A stretch of 22,503 nt of DNA, from assembly GCA_009602735.1 (NCBI GenBank), contig WELA01001098.1, positions 125,331 through 147,833 of the forward strand, given 5' to 3'. Shown one piece after another: positions 1-9,043 of the stretch. Within the stretch, counting starts at the first letter, position 1. Each line of letters begins with the position of its first letter. The translations under genes were made by a program, and so were the position numbers. The notes beneath the pieces were generated by a model that worked only from the letters and a program-made list of their open reading frames with translations, did no database searches and was not told where the DNA came from. The stretch is from Mesotaenium endlicherianum. Lineage: Eukaryota; Streptophyta; Zygnematophyceae; Zygnematales; Mesotaeniaceae.

Positions 1-195
1 CAAGTATATAAACAAGAGCTAGAACATAGAAAGACATTCAGGAATCACTCTTGTACTTGCCAAAATCCAGAAATATATTAACTTTCAAGAAGCCATCTCT
101 CTTTCAAGAAGCTACCACTTGTGTTCAAAGATCCTTGTCTTGAATAGATAAAGTATTCTGTTTTACTAAGTACTTTATCTATCTGTTTCACTACA
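1..195 (+). mobile_element. 3' part of an LTR inserted in an integrase gene
   Basis: The sequence changes abruptly at 195/196. On the right, 197 onward is integrase coding sequence (codons for Glu-Val-Leu-Thr-Asp-Gln-Gly). On the left is AT-rich DNA with no coding signal that ends in CTACA, a normal LTR 3' terminus. A TATATAAA box at 5-12 followed by about 180 bp fits the R/U5 part of a plus-oriented LTR, possibly Copia-type, but no internal region is visible to prove it. A perfect 12-bp inverted repeat lies at 144-155 and 171-182. AGAAG at 196-200 could be one half of a 5-bp target duplication; the other half would lie left of the window. The opposite orientation (TGTAG start on the minus strand) is possible. 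Confidence 0.5.
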
Positions 196-199
196 AGAA

Positions 200-1087
200 G
201 TGTTGACAGACCAAGGGTCTGAGTTCCATGGGTCTTTTCAGAAACTCTTGGACAGATGCTTCATTGATCATCGCACTACGTCTAGAGATCATCCGCAAGC
301 AGATGGTCTGGCAGAAAGGATGGTGCAAACCATTAAGTCTGCTTTGCGCAAGTTTTGCCTTGAGCATGACAAGCGTGACTGGGATCTAGCCCTGCCATGG
401 CTGGTTATGGGTTACAGATTTAGCAAGCAGGCTGCCTTGGCAAATTACTCGCCATATCAGATACTCTTTGGCAGAAGTCCAGTAGTGCCCAGCAGCATCA
501 AGCAGGAGATTGAACAGGTGAAAGACGTGGACAGCCCTGATGAACTGTTAAAAGTGATGGTGCGCCGTAAGGCGCTATTTGAGCGCATGATACCGGCTGC
601 ACTAGACAATCTAAAAATTGCACAGAAAAGAGATACGCAACGTTACGCCAGGACGCGAGACGGGAGCTACCGCCTGCAGATGACGCGGATTCAAGAAGGA
701 GACTTTGTCTACCGGAAGCGCCAGACCAAGACCACCATCGACACCAGTTCAGGTGCAGTGATCTTGCGCGTGAAACATGCGTTTGACATTGGTGTGTTAG
801 AACTGGAAGGTTCTGATGGTAAAACCATGAGAGACCACGTGCAGAATTGCTCGCTATGCCGTTTGCCAAATATTGATCCCACAGTTAGGGTTGTGCCCGA
901 GGAATTGGTGCCGGCCACGCCTTGTGCCAGCTGCAAAGTGCTGGACGATCAGGAGGCAATGGTAACTTGCGATAAGTGTGGTGCCCGTTGGCACACTTTC
1001 TGCATTGGCGAGGAAGAAATTATGGCAGGACGATGGGAATGTCTTGATTGCCTTCCTAAAACCCCAAGCCGCAGGGCTGGAAAATAA
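200..1087 (+). CDS. Ty3/gypsy integrase (3' half) with C-terminal PHD finger, 5'-truncated
   Basis: This is the C-terminal half of a gypsy polyprotein. It contains the second and third catalytic residues of the integrase core: Asp of the LTDQG motif (residue 4) and Glu39 in DGLAER, with 34 residues between them. The first Asp and the zinc-binding N-terminus are missing because of the LTR inserted just upstream. The integrase C-terminal region follows (about 100-220), with a small conserved DHxxNCxxC patch near 212-220. A C4HC3 PHD finger ends the protein: Cys242, 245, 257, 260, His265, Cys268, 281, 284. PHD fingers bind histone H3 tails, so a chromatin-targeting role like that of gypsy chromodomains is inferred. 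GTG at 200 is not a real start; the frame continues left into the LTR junction. It ends at tandem TAA TAG. The same layout recurs at 14940-15539. Confidence 0.88.
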   Translation: MLTDQGSEFHGSFQKLLDRCFIDHRTTSRDHPQADGLAERMVQTIKSALRKFCLEHDKRDWDLALPWLVMGYRFSKQAALANYSPYQILFGRSPVVPSSIKQEIEQVKDVDSPDELLKVMVRRKALFERMIPAALDNLKIAQKRDTQRYARTRDGSYRLQMTRIQEGDFVYRKRQTKTTIDTSSGAVILRVKHAFDIGVLELEGSDGKTMRDHVQNCSLCRLPNIDPTVRVVPEELVPATPCASCKVLDDQEAMVTCDKCGARWHTFCIGEEEIMAGRWECLDCLPKTPSRRAGK

Positions 1088-1122
1088 TAGCTTTCAGCAG
1101 GAAAGGCAGGGACGCCTCAGCT

Positions 1123-1134
1123 AAAAGGGAGGGG
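1123..1134 (+). other. Polypurine tract of the PHD-integrase element
   Basis: AAAAGGGAGGGG sits 36 bp after the stop of the integrase-PHD frame and directly before TGTAAGAGG, which begins a repeated 1.54-kb unit. That arrangement (stop, purine tract, TG) is what primes plus-strand DNA at the edge of a 3' LTR. Confidence 0.7.
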
Positions 1135-2672
1135 TGTAAGAGGAATTAAGGCAAGGCAAGTATTTTTTAAATTTTCTGCTAAAGTCTTAGGATAAGCAGA
1201 TGGTGAGAGCCAGGTGACAGAGAACGTCACCCTCAGTGTTGGTCAAGGTTGCATGGTGCAAGTTCAGGAACCCAGGGATGGGTTAACCCTGGTAAGGCTT
1301 GTCACCGACACACGTGCAAAGGTCGATCGACCATGTCTGCCACACGTGAGGAGGGCCACCGACACATCAACCAGGCCAAAGGCACACGTGCTGGAAGGCT
1401 ACGCACTTGCCGAGGGACCGACACTGTTAGGCACGACAGCTGTTGCGACTATTATCCGTTTGACGGTGTCGCACGCGCAGCGCAAGCTACAGCCACCTAG
1501 TGCTGAAAGTCAACCTTGACTCACCGACCACTTGACTGATTACATCGCAGTCAGCAGTTATGTCGACGTCAAGACCACTGGCAAGGGGTCAATGCCAATG
1601 TGCCCCACACCCAGGAATGGGGAGGTTTTGACACCATAGACAGCCCCGAGGCTAGAAGCTGGGGATCAGTGATGAGCCGCCCAACAGGTACCAAGTCAGG
1701 TACTGTGTGACTGGCAAATTAAGCCAGGTCATGGCCGCAATGCCAAGATAGGTTACGGCCGCCCGGTGGGGAATCTTGAGCAAGTGGCATTTGCTTGTAC
1801 ATGCCATTCAGGAGTTCTTAGCCATGAGCCAATTAGGCGTGACTGCCAGCTGAGAAGCTAAGCAGTCACGCTCGACAGTCACGAGGTGTACATGCATGCT
1901 GAGTGACTACGAGTTCGAGTTGAGCATGGCTAGGCAGAAGCAACATGCAGCTAAGCTTTGTGACTAAGCACGGCATTCTCGAAAGATGACGCTGTGTGGT
2001 GCCTGCGAAAGGCACGAATCTTGCCTGAGACATGTCATTCACTCTCACGCACCTTTGCCAAGAGGCAGAAGGAAGGAGAAGAAGGGCGCGAAGAAGAAGA
2101 AGGAGTTCCCAAGGCCATTGGAGGACGAAAGCCCCACGCTTCTAACGACGCTGAAGATTCTTCTGTGTATCATAGATAAGTTAGGATTGTAGGAGTTCCC
2201 AAGAGGGAATCTCACGGTTGAAGAAGGAGAACTGCAGAATAGAATCTGCTAGGAGATTAGCACGGAGTCAGCCGAACGCCACAAGTGAGTGTGTGTGAAG
2301 CAGCCTTCAAATGGTGAGTTGTGTGTTGATTTCCAGGTTCTCAGAAGTCGCATTCGCATCTCGAAGAGAAAGAGTAGTATTGACAGATAAAGCTCTCAGT
2401 GAAGAACTGACTGGGCCCAGCCTGGCAGTGAAGAGCTGTTAGGGCGCGGTGTTAAGTGAAGAGCTTGACCCAGGCTAGCATAGACGTAGTTTCAGAGTTT
2501 TGTAAGCTGACTTGTGGAAGTTAAGCGAAAGCCTGAAGGGCGATTTTCTCTGAATCTGACGTTGCATGTCAAGCTGCTTAGAGTGTGATTTCTGCAAACT
2601 ACAATTTGCTCACCTGTGAACCCAAGAACCTTAAGGCATAAAGCCTATGTGGAAGTAAGAGACTTCCGTCCT
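1135..2672 (+). repeat. LTR-like unit, copy 1 (1,538 bp)
   Basis: This begins TGTAAGAGGAATTAAGG right after a polypurine tract and recurs directly behind itself at 2673 and again at 4296. I read it as the 3' LTR of the integrase-PHD element. No protein is supported inside it; the short open frames are not conserved between copies. It carries three CACGTG boxes (1311, 1343, 1385), a GGTCGATCGACC palindrome (1321-1332) and a GA-rich tract near 2065-2105. Near its end is AAGGCATAAAGCC, which resembles the poly(A)-signal region of the LTR at 14042. The unit ends CCGTCCT rather than CA. Copy 1 lacks the small insertion seen in copy 2. Confidence 0.7.
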
Positions 2673-4295
2673 TGTAAGAGGAATTAAGGCAAGGCAAGTA
2701 TTTTTTAAATTTTCTGCTAAAGTCTTAGGATAAGCAGATGGTGAGAGCCGGGTGACAGAGTCACCCTGAGTGTTGGTCAAGGCTGCATGGTGCAAGTTCA
2801 GGAACCCAGGGATGGGTTAACCCTGGTAAGGCTTGTCACCGACACACGTGCAAAGGTCAATCGACCATGTCTGCCACACGTGAGGAGGGCCACCGACACA
2901 TCAACCAGGCCAACGGCACACGTGCTGAAAGGCTACGCACGTGCCGAGGGACCGACACTGTTAGGCACGACAACATGCAAGAAGGTAGGGAAAAATATGA
3001 TTTTGCCCTCCAAAGATTGAATATTAAGGCAAAGTACCCTTGTCGCGACCACTATCCGTTTGACGGTGCTGCACGCGCAGCGCAAGCTACGGCCACCCAG
3101 GTACGGAAAGTCAACGTTGACTCACCGACCACTTGACTGATTACGTCGCAGTCAGCGGTTATGTCGACGTCAAGACCACTGGCAAGGGGTCAATGCCAAT
3201 GTGCCCCACACCCAGGAATGGGGAGGTTTTGACACCATAGACAGCCCCGAGGCTAGAAGCTGGGGATCAGTGATGAGCCGCCCAACAGGTACCAAGTCAG
3301 GTACTGTGTGACTGGCAAATATAGCCAGGTCATGGCCGCAATGCCAAGATAGGTTACTGCCGCCCGGTGGGGAATCTTGAGCAAGTGGCATTTGCTTGTA
3401 CACGCCACTCAGGAGTTCTTAGCCATGAGCCAATAAGGCGTGACTGCCAGCTGAGAAGCTAAGCAACCACGCTCGACAGTCACGAGGTGTGCATGCATGC
3501 TGAGTGACTACGAGTTCGAGTTGAGCATGGCTAGGCAGAAGCGACATGCAGCTAAGCTTTGTGACTAAGCACGGCATTCTCGAAAGATGACGCTGTGTGG
3601 TGCCTGCGAAAGGCACGAATCTTGCCTGAGACATGTCATTCACTCTCACGCACTTTTGCCAAGAAGCAGAAGGAGCAGAAGGAGCAGAAGGAAGGAGAAG
3701 AAGGGCGCGAAGAAGAAGAAGGAGTTCCCAAGGCCATTGCAGAGCCGAGGCCCCACGCTTCTGCCGACGCTGAAGATTCTTCTCAGTGTATCATAGATAA
3801 GTTAGGATTGTTGGAGTTCCCAAGAGGGAATCTCACTGTTGAAAGTAGGAGAACTGCAGAATAGAATCTGCTAGGAGATTAGCACAGATTCGGCCAAACG
3901 CCACAACTGTGTGTGAAGCAGCCTTAAAATGGTGAGTTGTGTGTCAGTTTCCAAGTTCTCAGAAGTCGCATTCGCATCTCAAAGAGAGAGGGTAGTATTG
4001 GCAGATAAAGCTCTCAGTGAAGAACTGAGTGAGCCTAGCCTGGCAGTGAAGAATTGTTAAGGCGCGGTGTTAAGTGAAGAGCTTGACCCAGGCCAGCATA
4101 GACGTGTAGTTTCAGAGTTTTGTAAGCTGTGACTTTGTGAAAGTTAAGCAAAAGCCTGACGGGCAATTTTCTTTGAACTTGACGTTGTATGTCAAGCTGC
4201 TTAGAGTGCGATTTCTGCAAACTACAATTTGCTCGCTTGTGAACCCAAGAACCTTAAGGCATAAAGCCTATGTGGAAGTAAGAGACTTCCGTCCT
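2673..4295 (+). repeat. LTR-like unit, copy 2 (1,623 bp)
   Basis: This is a head-to-tail second copy of the 1135-2672 unit, very similar along its length by eye. It is longer mainly because of a ~65-bp insertion (2978-3042) and an expanded AGCAGAAGG-type run near 3665-3695. It has four CACGTG boxes (2845, 2877, 2919, 2938). The junction with copy 1 reads CCTTGTAAG; with copy 3 it reads CCTTATAAG. No gene is seen in it. Confidence 0.7.
2978..3042. mobile_element. ~65-bp insertion remnant in LTR copy 2
   Basis: Copy 1 reads CACGACA then GCTGTTGCGACT. Copy 2 has about 65 extra bases at that spot, with short imperfect inverted ends (CAAGAAGGTA and GTACCCTTG). An inverted relative lies at 5372-5432, next to the foldback element in copy 3. 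It is probably a deletion derivative of a terminal-inverted-repeat DNA transposon. The class is uncertain. Confidence 0.45.
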
Positions 4296-4591
4296 TATAA
4301 GAGGAATGAAGGCAAGGCAAGTTTCTGCTAAGTCTTAGGATAAGCAGATGGTGAGAGCTGGGTGAAGGAGAACATTGCTCCGAGTGTTGGTCATGGTTGC
4401 ATGGTGCAAGTTCAGGAGCCCAGGGATGGGTCAACCTTGGTAAGGCTTGTCACCGACACATGTGCGAAGGTCGATCGACCATGTTTGCCCACACGTGAGG
4501 AGGGCCACCGACACATCGACCAGGTCGAAGGCACACGTGCTGGAAGGCTACGCACGTGCCGAGGGACCGACACTGTTAAGCACGACACCTT
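4296..4591 (+). repeat. LTR-like unit, copy 3, broken
   Basis: A third head-to-tail copy begins TATAAGAGGAATGAAGG and follows copies 1 and 2 for about 290 bp, more diverged. It stops at CACGACACC, the same point where copy 2 carries its 65-bp insertion, and is replaced by the foldback element. Weakly similar sequence seems to resume near 5501 (TGTCGCGACT, then GGACGGTGCGGCACGC) and may continue to about 5700. Confidence 0.6.
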
Positions 4592-5370
4592 GCAACTTTG
4601 AAAGAATATGAAAATGCCCTCACGTTAAGTCTTCCTAGTCAAAGTCAGTCCACCTGGCGAATATGACGTGGCCGACCTGACACCTCTTTTTTTCCATCTT
4701 CTCCTTGCTATTTTTGCCCCTTCTCCTTGCTGCTCCTTGCAGCTTTCGAAAGAGCGAGTGAAAGGCCAATTTGCACTTCAAATTTTCAAATTTGCACCCT
4801 CGAGTCTTTTCAGCTTTGCATCCTTCGAGTTCACGGTCACCCCCTCACTAGCCTTCACATTCAAAAGTCAAAAACTGCGTGGTATGTACGTAGGTTCGAT
4901 GTTACCACCAAAATATTGAGAACAAGTTCACTCCAAAAGCCAACGAAGTGCTCGAACTTTCGCCTCTCGCTTGTCAGGAGATCACGACCTGGCAAATATG
5001 AGTGACGAGAGGCCCAAGTCTAGGGCTTTGGTTTTATTAGGGTTTGAACATTCTGGTGTGAAGATCCTGTGGTACATGTGAGGTACAAAACACATGACGA
5101 TGAACTACATCGCAAATTTGGTGATTTCGGCTGTGAGGAAAGGGTGACCGTAAACTCGAAGAATGCCAAGATGAAAATTTTGAATTGCAAATTGGCCTTT
5201 CACTCGCACTTTCGAAAGCTGCAAGGAGCAGCACGGGGAAGGGGTTTAAAAAGTAGGGAGAAGTTGGGAAAAAAAGAGGTGTCAGGTCAGACACGTCATG
5301 TTCGCCCGGTGGACTGACCGTGACTAGGAAGACTTAACGTGAGGGCATTTTCATATTCTTTCAAAGTTGC
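4592..5370. mobile_element. Non-coding foldback DNA transposon with long terminal inverted repeats
   Basis: The left end (GCAACTTTGAAAGAATATGA) and the reverse complement of the right end are identical for about 50 bp. They stay alignable with small gaps for roughly 240-265 bp (left arm about 4592-4855, right arm about 5130-5370). Only about 275 bp of unique DNA lies between. No transposase frame is present, so it would need help in trans. Long arms and a non-coding core suggest a Mutator-like or foldback non-autonomous element. I could not find a convincing target-site duplication. It sits inside LTR copy 3. Confidence 0.75.
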
Positions 5371-5706
5371 AGGGTACTTTGCCTCCATTTTCGATCTTTG
5401 GAGGGTAAAATCATAATTTTCCCAAGAAGGTACGAATGGAGGATATCAACGTTCCATATGAGATTCATAAATGACAACATTGTTGGTCTTGGAAGAAACG
5501 TGTCGCGACTGATAGCTCTTTGGACGGTGCGGCACGCATGGTGGATATCACGGCGCCCTCCATAATAAGAATGGTCAATCGTTGACCTACCGATTAATGC
5601 TGCTCTCATGTAAAAGTAAGCATTTAACGTAAGTTCAGCTCGTCACAGATGAGGTGTGACCACAACCAAGCCAGGCCAACATCCGACACTCAGCAATGGG
5701 GGGGGA
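5371..5706. other. Gene-free stretch: inverted 62-bp element, then diverged LTR-like DNA
   Basis: 5372-5432 is the inverted relative of the 65-bp insertion in LTR copy 2. From about 5501 the sequence is weakly similar to the tandem LTR unit. It ends in an eight-G run followed by A (5697-5706 region), which looks like a polypurine tract directly before the LTR start TGTCATG at 5707. No coding frame is supported. Confidence 0.4.
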
Positions 5707-6600
5707 TGTCATGAATATTTAGGTCGTGGTCGTTGCCCACCATTGAGCTCCACATGTGTGAACCATCAACCTAGGAAGGTCAACTTTGACTTGACATTAT
5801 ACATATATATGTTGATTATTGCTAGATTTCCAAGTTGCTGTTCTAGGGCGCCAAGCCACCTTCCAAATGGCACCGGTTTCGCGTCATTTGGCCAAGTGTT
5901 GAGCGAGATATTTGCGATCCAATCCGCGCCACCTACCGGCCCCTTGCGGAATTTCACCAAAGGCCAACTCATGATTCAATGTGCCCCAAACGTCACATTG
6001 TTGGCTATTTGTGACTCCAAGGACCCTTACCTTTGTGCGCACAAATCCGGAGCTCCTTAGCACACATGTGCCTTGCATTTCCATAGTAAATGAGCACCAT
6101 TAAAATTTGAAGCTATAACATAGTGACTGCATCACCGACCCCTAAAGGAAGCTTCTTCAAGTTCCATATCTACTTTTGAGGCTTTATCTAGGTAGCATTG
6201 GTCGAGGTAAGCTCCACCAATGAGAAGTATTTGGCATATTTCTGCCATCTAGTTTTGATTGATTTGCGTTATGCTTAGCCTACAGAAGTGCTAGTACGAA
6301 CCTTGTATCCATTTGTGGACATAGGATAGCCTCGTAGAGTGACTCCATGCATCGAACCCGCCGCTTTCTGCGCCGGTTTCGCAGGGGTATAAAGCAGTGA
6401 GATGTCCCTAAAGGGCCATCTTTTATAGGTCCATTATGTCGATTGTAAGTAACATAGTTATCAGGACGCTTTTATCTCTTGTGTTTTCAAGACCACTTAA
6501 TCTCTCTCTTGTGCAGAGCAAGTCCTCTTGGCTTCCAGCCACTTGTATACTTCACGAGTGGTGAGCAGAGTCACAGCTTAAACCCTTGCTGTAGTGATAT
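5707..6600 (+). mobile_element. LTR related to the methyltransferase element's LTR, incomplete
   Basis: It starts TGTCATGA directly after GGGGGGGGA. It matches, in blocks and in order, the reverse complement of the LTR at 14042-14788: the GTGTGAACCATCAACCTAGG block, the GATTTCCAAGT block, the TATA and stem-loop block, and the stretch around CTCTTGTGTTTTCAAGACCA (near 6475-6500). It is longer between the early blocks and the TATA box, which suggests a later insertion around 5990-6330. Similarity is lost near 6600 and no CACGACA terminus is found, so the 3' end is missing. No gene lies in it. Confidence 0.65.
6388..6421 (+). promoter_or_regulatory. LTR TATA box and adjacent stem-loop
   Basis: TATAAA at 6388-6393 is followed after 6 bases by an imperfect hairpin: AGATGTCCCT, a two-base loop, AGGGCCATCT (6400-6421), with 9 of 10 pairs. 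The related LTR on the other strand has GTATAAG and the equivalent hairpin at 14479-14513. The site is where the transcript is expected to begin, so the hairpin would sit at or near the RNA 5' end. Confidence 0.5.
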
Positions 6601-6801
6601 GAATTAGAATATATTAGTTAGATTTTACACTAATGTTTTTGAATGTTTTTGGAGTAGTATTCTGTTGAGTCAAGTGTGAGTAGATACCCTAGTGACTTGG
6701 TTCATATCGTTTGAACCTTCTAAGGCAATTTTGAAGTTAGAGGAAGGACCTAGAAGAACTCCATGTGCCAAAAGTTAAATATGCCATTTTTAGGTCAAAA
6801 G
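6601..6801. other. Gene-free AT-rich stretch ending in a 60-bp direct repeat
   Basis: No coding frame is supported. Its last 60 bp (6742-6801) recur almost exactly at 9800-9859 and flank the minus-strand gypsy element. Confidence 0.4.
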
Positions 6802-7295
6802 GGCATGTGTACATTATTCTAGAAAGAGGTGGCAAGTTTTGGGATGTGTTGGGTGCCAACACATCAACATGCACCTCCAGAACCTTGTCCTATGGCTCCT
6901 TCCATGTAGGTGACCTTGCCTAGTTGGACAAGCTAGCACACTCACTCGCACACAATCACACTCTAGAATATTCTACTACACAATCCACCAACTCCTCACG
7001 GAGTTTCTAGAAATTCCACAATCACTTTGGCACTCTACGTAATCGTACGTAGTTTCTGAAACCCTCATGTTTCAATGTCCTACTTCCTGGACTCCAACCA
7101 AATTTTTGTCACTGGACCTGTCCTTGTCACTAAATTGAATCTGTGACATTTAAAACTCCCTAAAAACTCCCAAAACTCATAACTTTCTTAATACTTATCC
7201 AAACGACTTGAAACAAAGATCAATACTTTTCTAAAATCATACTCTATACATATAAAATACTAGAAAAATATAAAGTCCACTTTCTTAACCTTACA
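6802..7295 (-). mobile_element. Diverged 3' LTR remnant of the minus-strand gypsy element
   Basis: Read on the minus strand it starts TGTAAGGT at 7295. It shares patches with the 5' LTR start at 9799, notably the block around TAAGTATT-AGAAAGTTATGAGT (both copies), but is otherwise diverged. The expected terminus ending CTTTCA is absent, so the LTR is truncated or chimeric near 6802. No gene is seen. Confidence 0.5.
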
Positions 7296-7891
7296 GTCGC
7301 CAATGCCATCATTTCTCCAAGACTGGTAGGGTCCTTGAGCGCCACTTCCTTGGCTACATTTGGCTTGAGTCCCCTCTTGAACTTGTCCATCATCTCCGAC
7401 TTGTGCATGGATGGACATCAAAACATCAGCTCGTTGAAGCGCGTACATATTCTTGAACGCTTCCTCGTTGACGAAGGCGTACCAACAGGTATTGAGCGGT
7501 AGCCTCGGGTGCAATAGGTTGAAATTGCCTCTTCAAGCCATCAAAGAGCCGATCAACAGTAGCAGGAACTCCAGACAGCTGCTCTTCTTGCTCATACCAA
7601 GCTCCAGCACTCTTCTTCAGCAAAGTAATGACAAAGACGACTCGCTTGTCGAGCATGAGCGCAAAATACTCCATAAACTTCTTCACTCCAAAAATCCATT
7701 GATGAGTAGACGACGATCCACGCTCCTGTATGAACTTCAGGTTTAGGCACACTCACTCCCGATGCGGGTGGAATAATTGGTTGCACCACTGATTGAACAT
7801 GGATTGGTGGTATAGCAGGTGCAGGTGCCAAACTCGGCGAAGCGGCATTCTCAACAACAACTTGCACCATTCTCTCCACCTCCGCGCGCAT
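7296..7891 (-). pseudogene. Decayed Ty3/gypsy gag, cut off by LTR
   Basis: This is a minus-strand retrotransposon gag domain split over three frames. The first piece (from 7891) has a Pro/Val-rich N-terminus leading to VPKPEVHTG. The core (about 7720-7445) includes YFALMLDKR, ITLLKKSAGAWYEQ and LFDGLKRQFQP, typical of the capsid-like gag fold. A third piece (about 7440-7296) reads MDKFKRGLKPNVAKEVALKDP, the usual end of the domain. No zinc knuckle follows: the reading joins directly to the LTR start TGTAAGG at 7295 without a polypurine tract. That means pol and the end of gag were deleted. Gag would package the element RNA; this copy cannot. Confidence 0.75.
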
Positions 7892-9029
7892 ATTTTGTTG
7901 AGACTGGGCGTAGATTTCTCCTCCAATTGCAATTGTGTAACGATTCTAACTTCAAGAGAATTGTTAGGAACTTTTCTAAGTTGATCAGAAAGGAATTGTG
8001 CAAATCTATAGAACTATTGCTTGTGAGAGTTGCACTCACAATGACTCCTGCAGGTACTTATACCTGCACGACATAAGGTACTGGAGGGCTTCAAGTCACC
8101 ACCTAGGGCACCGGTCATGTCAATAAAAACAATCTAATGGATGTGACCCATCTGATTGAATGCACGAAATCATGCCATATGGCAGTTTCGAGACTTTCGA
8201 TGAATTGCGAAGAATCGTGACAAATCGTTTTGCGCCAAATAGGCGTAGTCGCGTCCTTTGAATAGACGTGATTGTTCGTAGTCACATCTAAGCTTCTTTC
8301 GAGATAGATGTGACTAATTGCGGTCATGTCTTATCGATATTTTCAATAGACGTGATCGTTCGTCATGCGCATATGCTTTTGTCATGACCGAGTAGTCATA
8401 ATAACTACTTCGCCAATCGGTTAGGTGTGAACGTTTCAAACGAAGGGTCGCGGGGTTGAATTCGCATGGATGCAAAGCAACTTTGCATACTTTGTTTTGT
8501 TTGAGTTTTACGACTTCATTCGGGTTAACGACTCGTCGTTAATTTAAAATCAGTGATTGTGCATTATTCGAAATAAAGTCAATCAAATTAACTTAATCAA
8601 TCCGTAATTGATTAGGTTATTATCTCATAATTATTCAAAGTACTTTATGAATAATTATTTCGAACTATTGCGAAGTAGTTGAATTACTTTACGACGCTTT
8701 TTGCAATAGCATCTTGGTCGTTTTGCTAATCGACCATCAATTAGTCGGCACGCACTTGTGGCGAATAACATACCAAGCTCCAATCATTTATCAAATAATA
8801 TATTGATAAACAGCGTAACGCTTTTTTGGTAATTGGGAAAATGTCCAAATACGCCTAAAATAGCTCAGATTGTTACAAATTGCCATTTGCCTTAGCATCG
8901 CCTACATCTCTTGTTGCTCTCTGGTCATTGTTGGTGCTGCCTGCTGCTCCACGCGTTCAACATGCTCGACATGTTTGCCTCCTCCAGCTGTCGACTGCAA
9001 CTCCATAATATAATATGCAAACTAGCCCA
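7892..9029 (-). other. 5' leader of the minus-strand gypsy element, rich in short hairpins
   Basis: This 1.1-kb stretch between the PBS and gag has no supported gene. It holds a series of short, mostly perfect inverted repeats: 8173-8184 (12-bp palindrome), 8281-8290/8305-8314, 8391-8396/8404-8409, 8594-8601/8607-8614, 8627-8637/8648-8658, 8663-8667/8676-8680 and 8787-8794/8803-8810. A motif AATAGACGTGAT-GTTCGT occurs twice (near 8262 and 8345). Confidence 0.5.
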
Positions 9030-9041
9030 GCTCCGATACCA
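9030..9041 (-). other. Primer-binding site (initiator-Met-like)
   Basis: On the minus strand this reads TGGTATCGGAGC, one base from the common plant TGGTATCAGAGC site that pairs with the 3' end of initiator tRNA-Met. It begins two bases after the CTTTCA terminus of the LTR at 9044. The same variant occurs at 11180-11191 in an unrelated element. Confidence 0.75.
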
Positions 9042-9043
9042 AA

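Noticed and set aside
1214..1519. 101-codon frame in LTR copy 1, partly kept in copy 2 (2787-3020) and copy 3 (4362-4601)
   Set aside because: The frames share their start because the copies are repeats, but end differently after indels and show no protein-like features.
4668..5317. Open frames of 80-90 codons inside the foldback element
   Set aside because: They arise from the inverted arms on both strands and show no transposase similarity.
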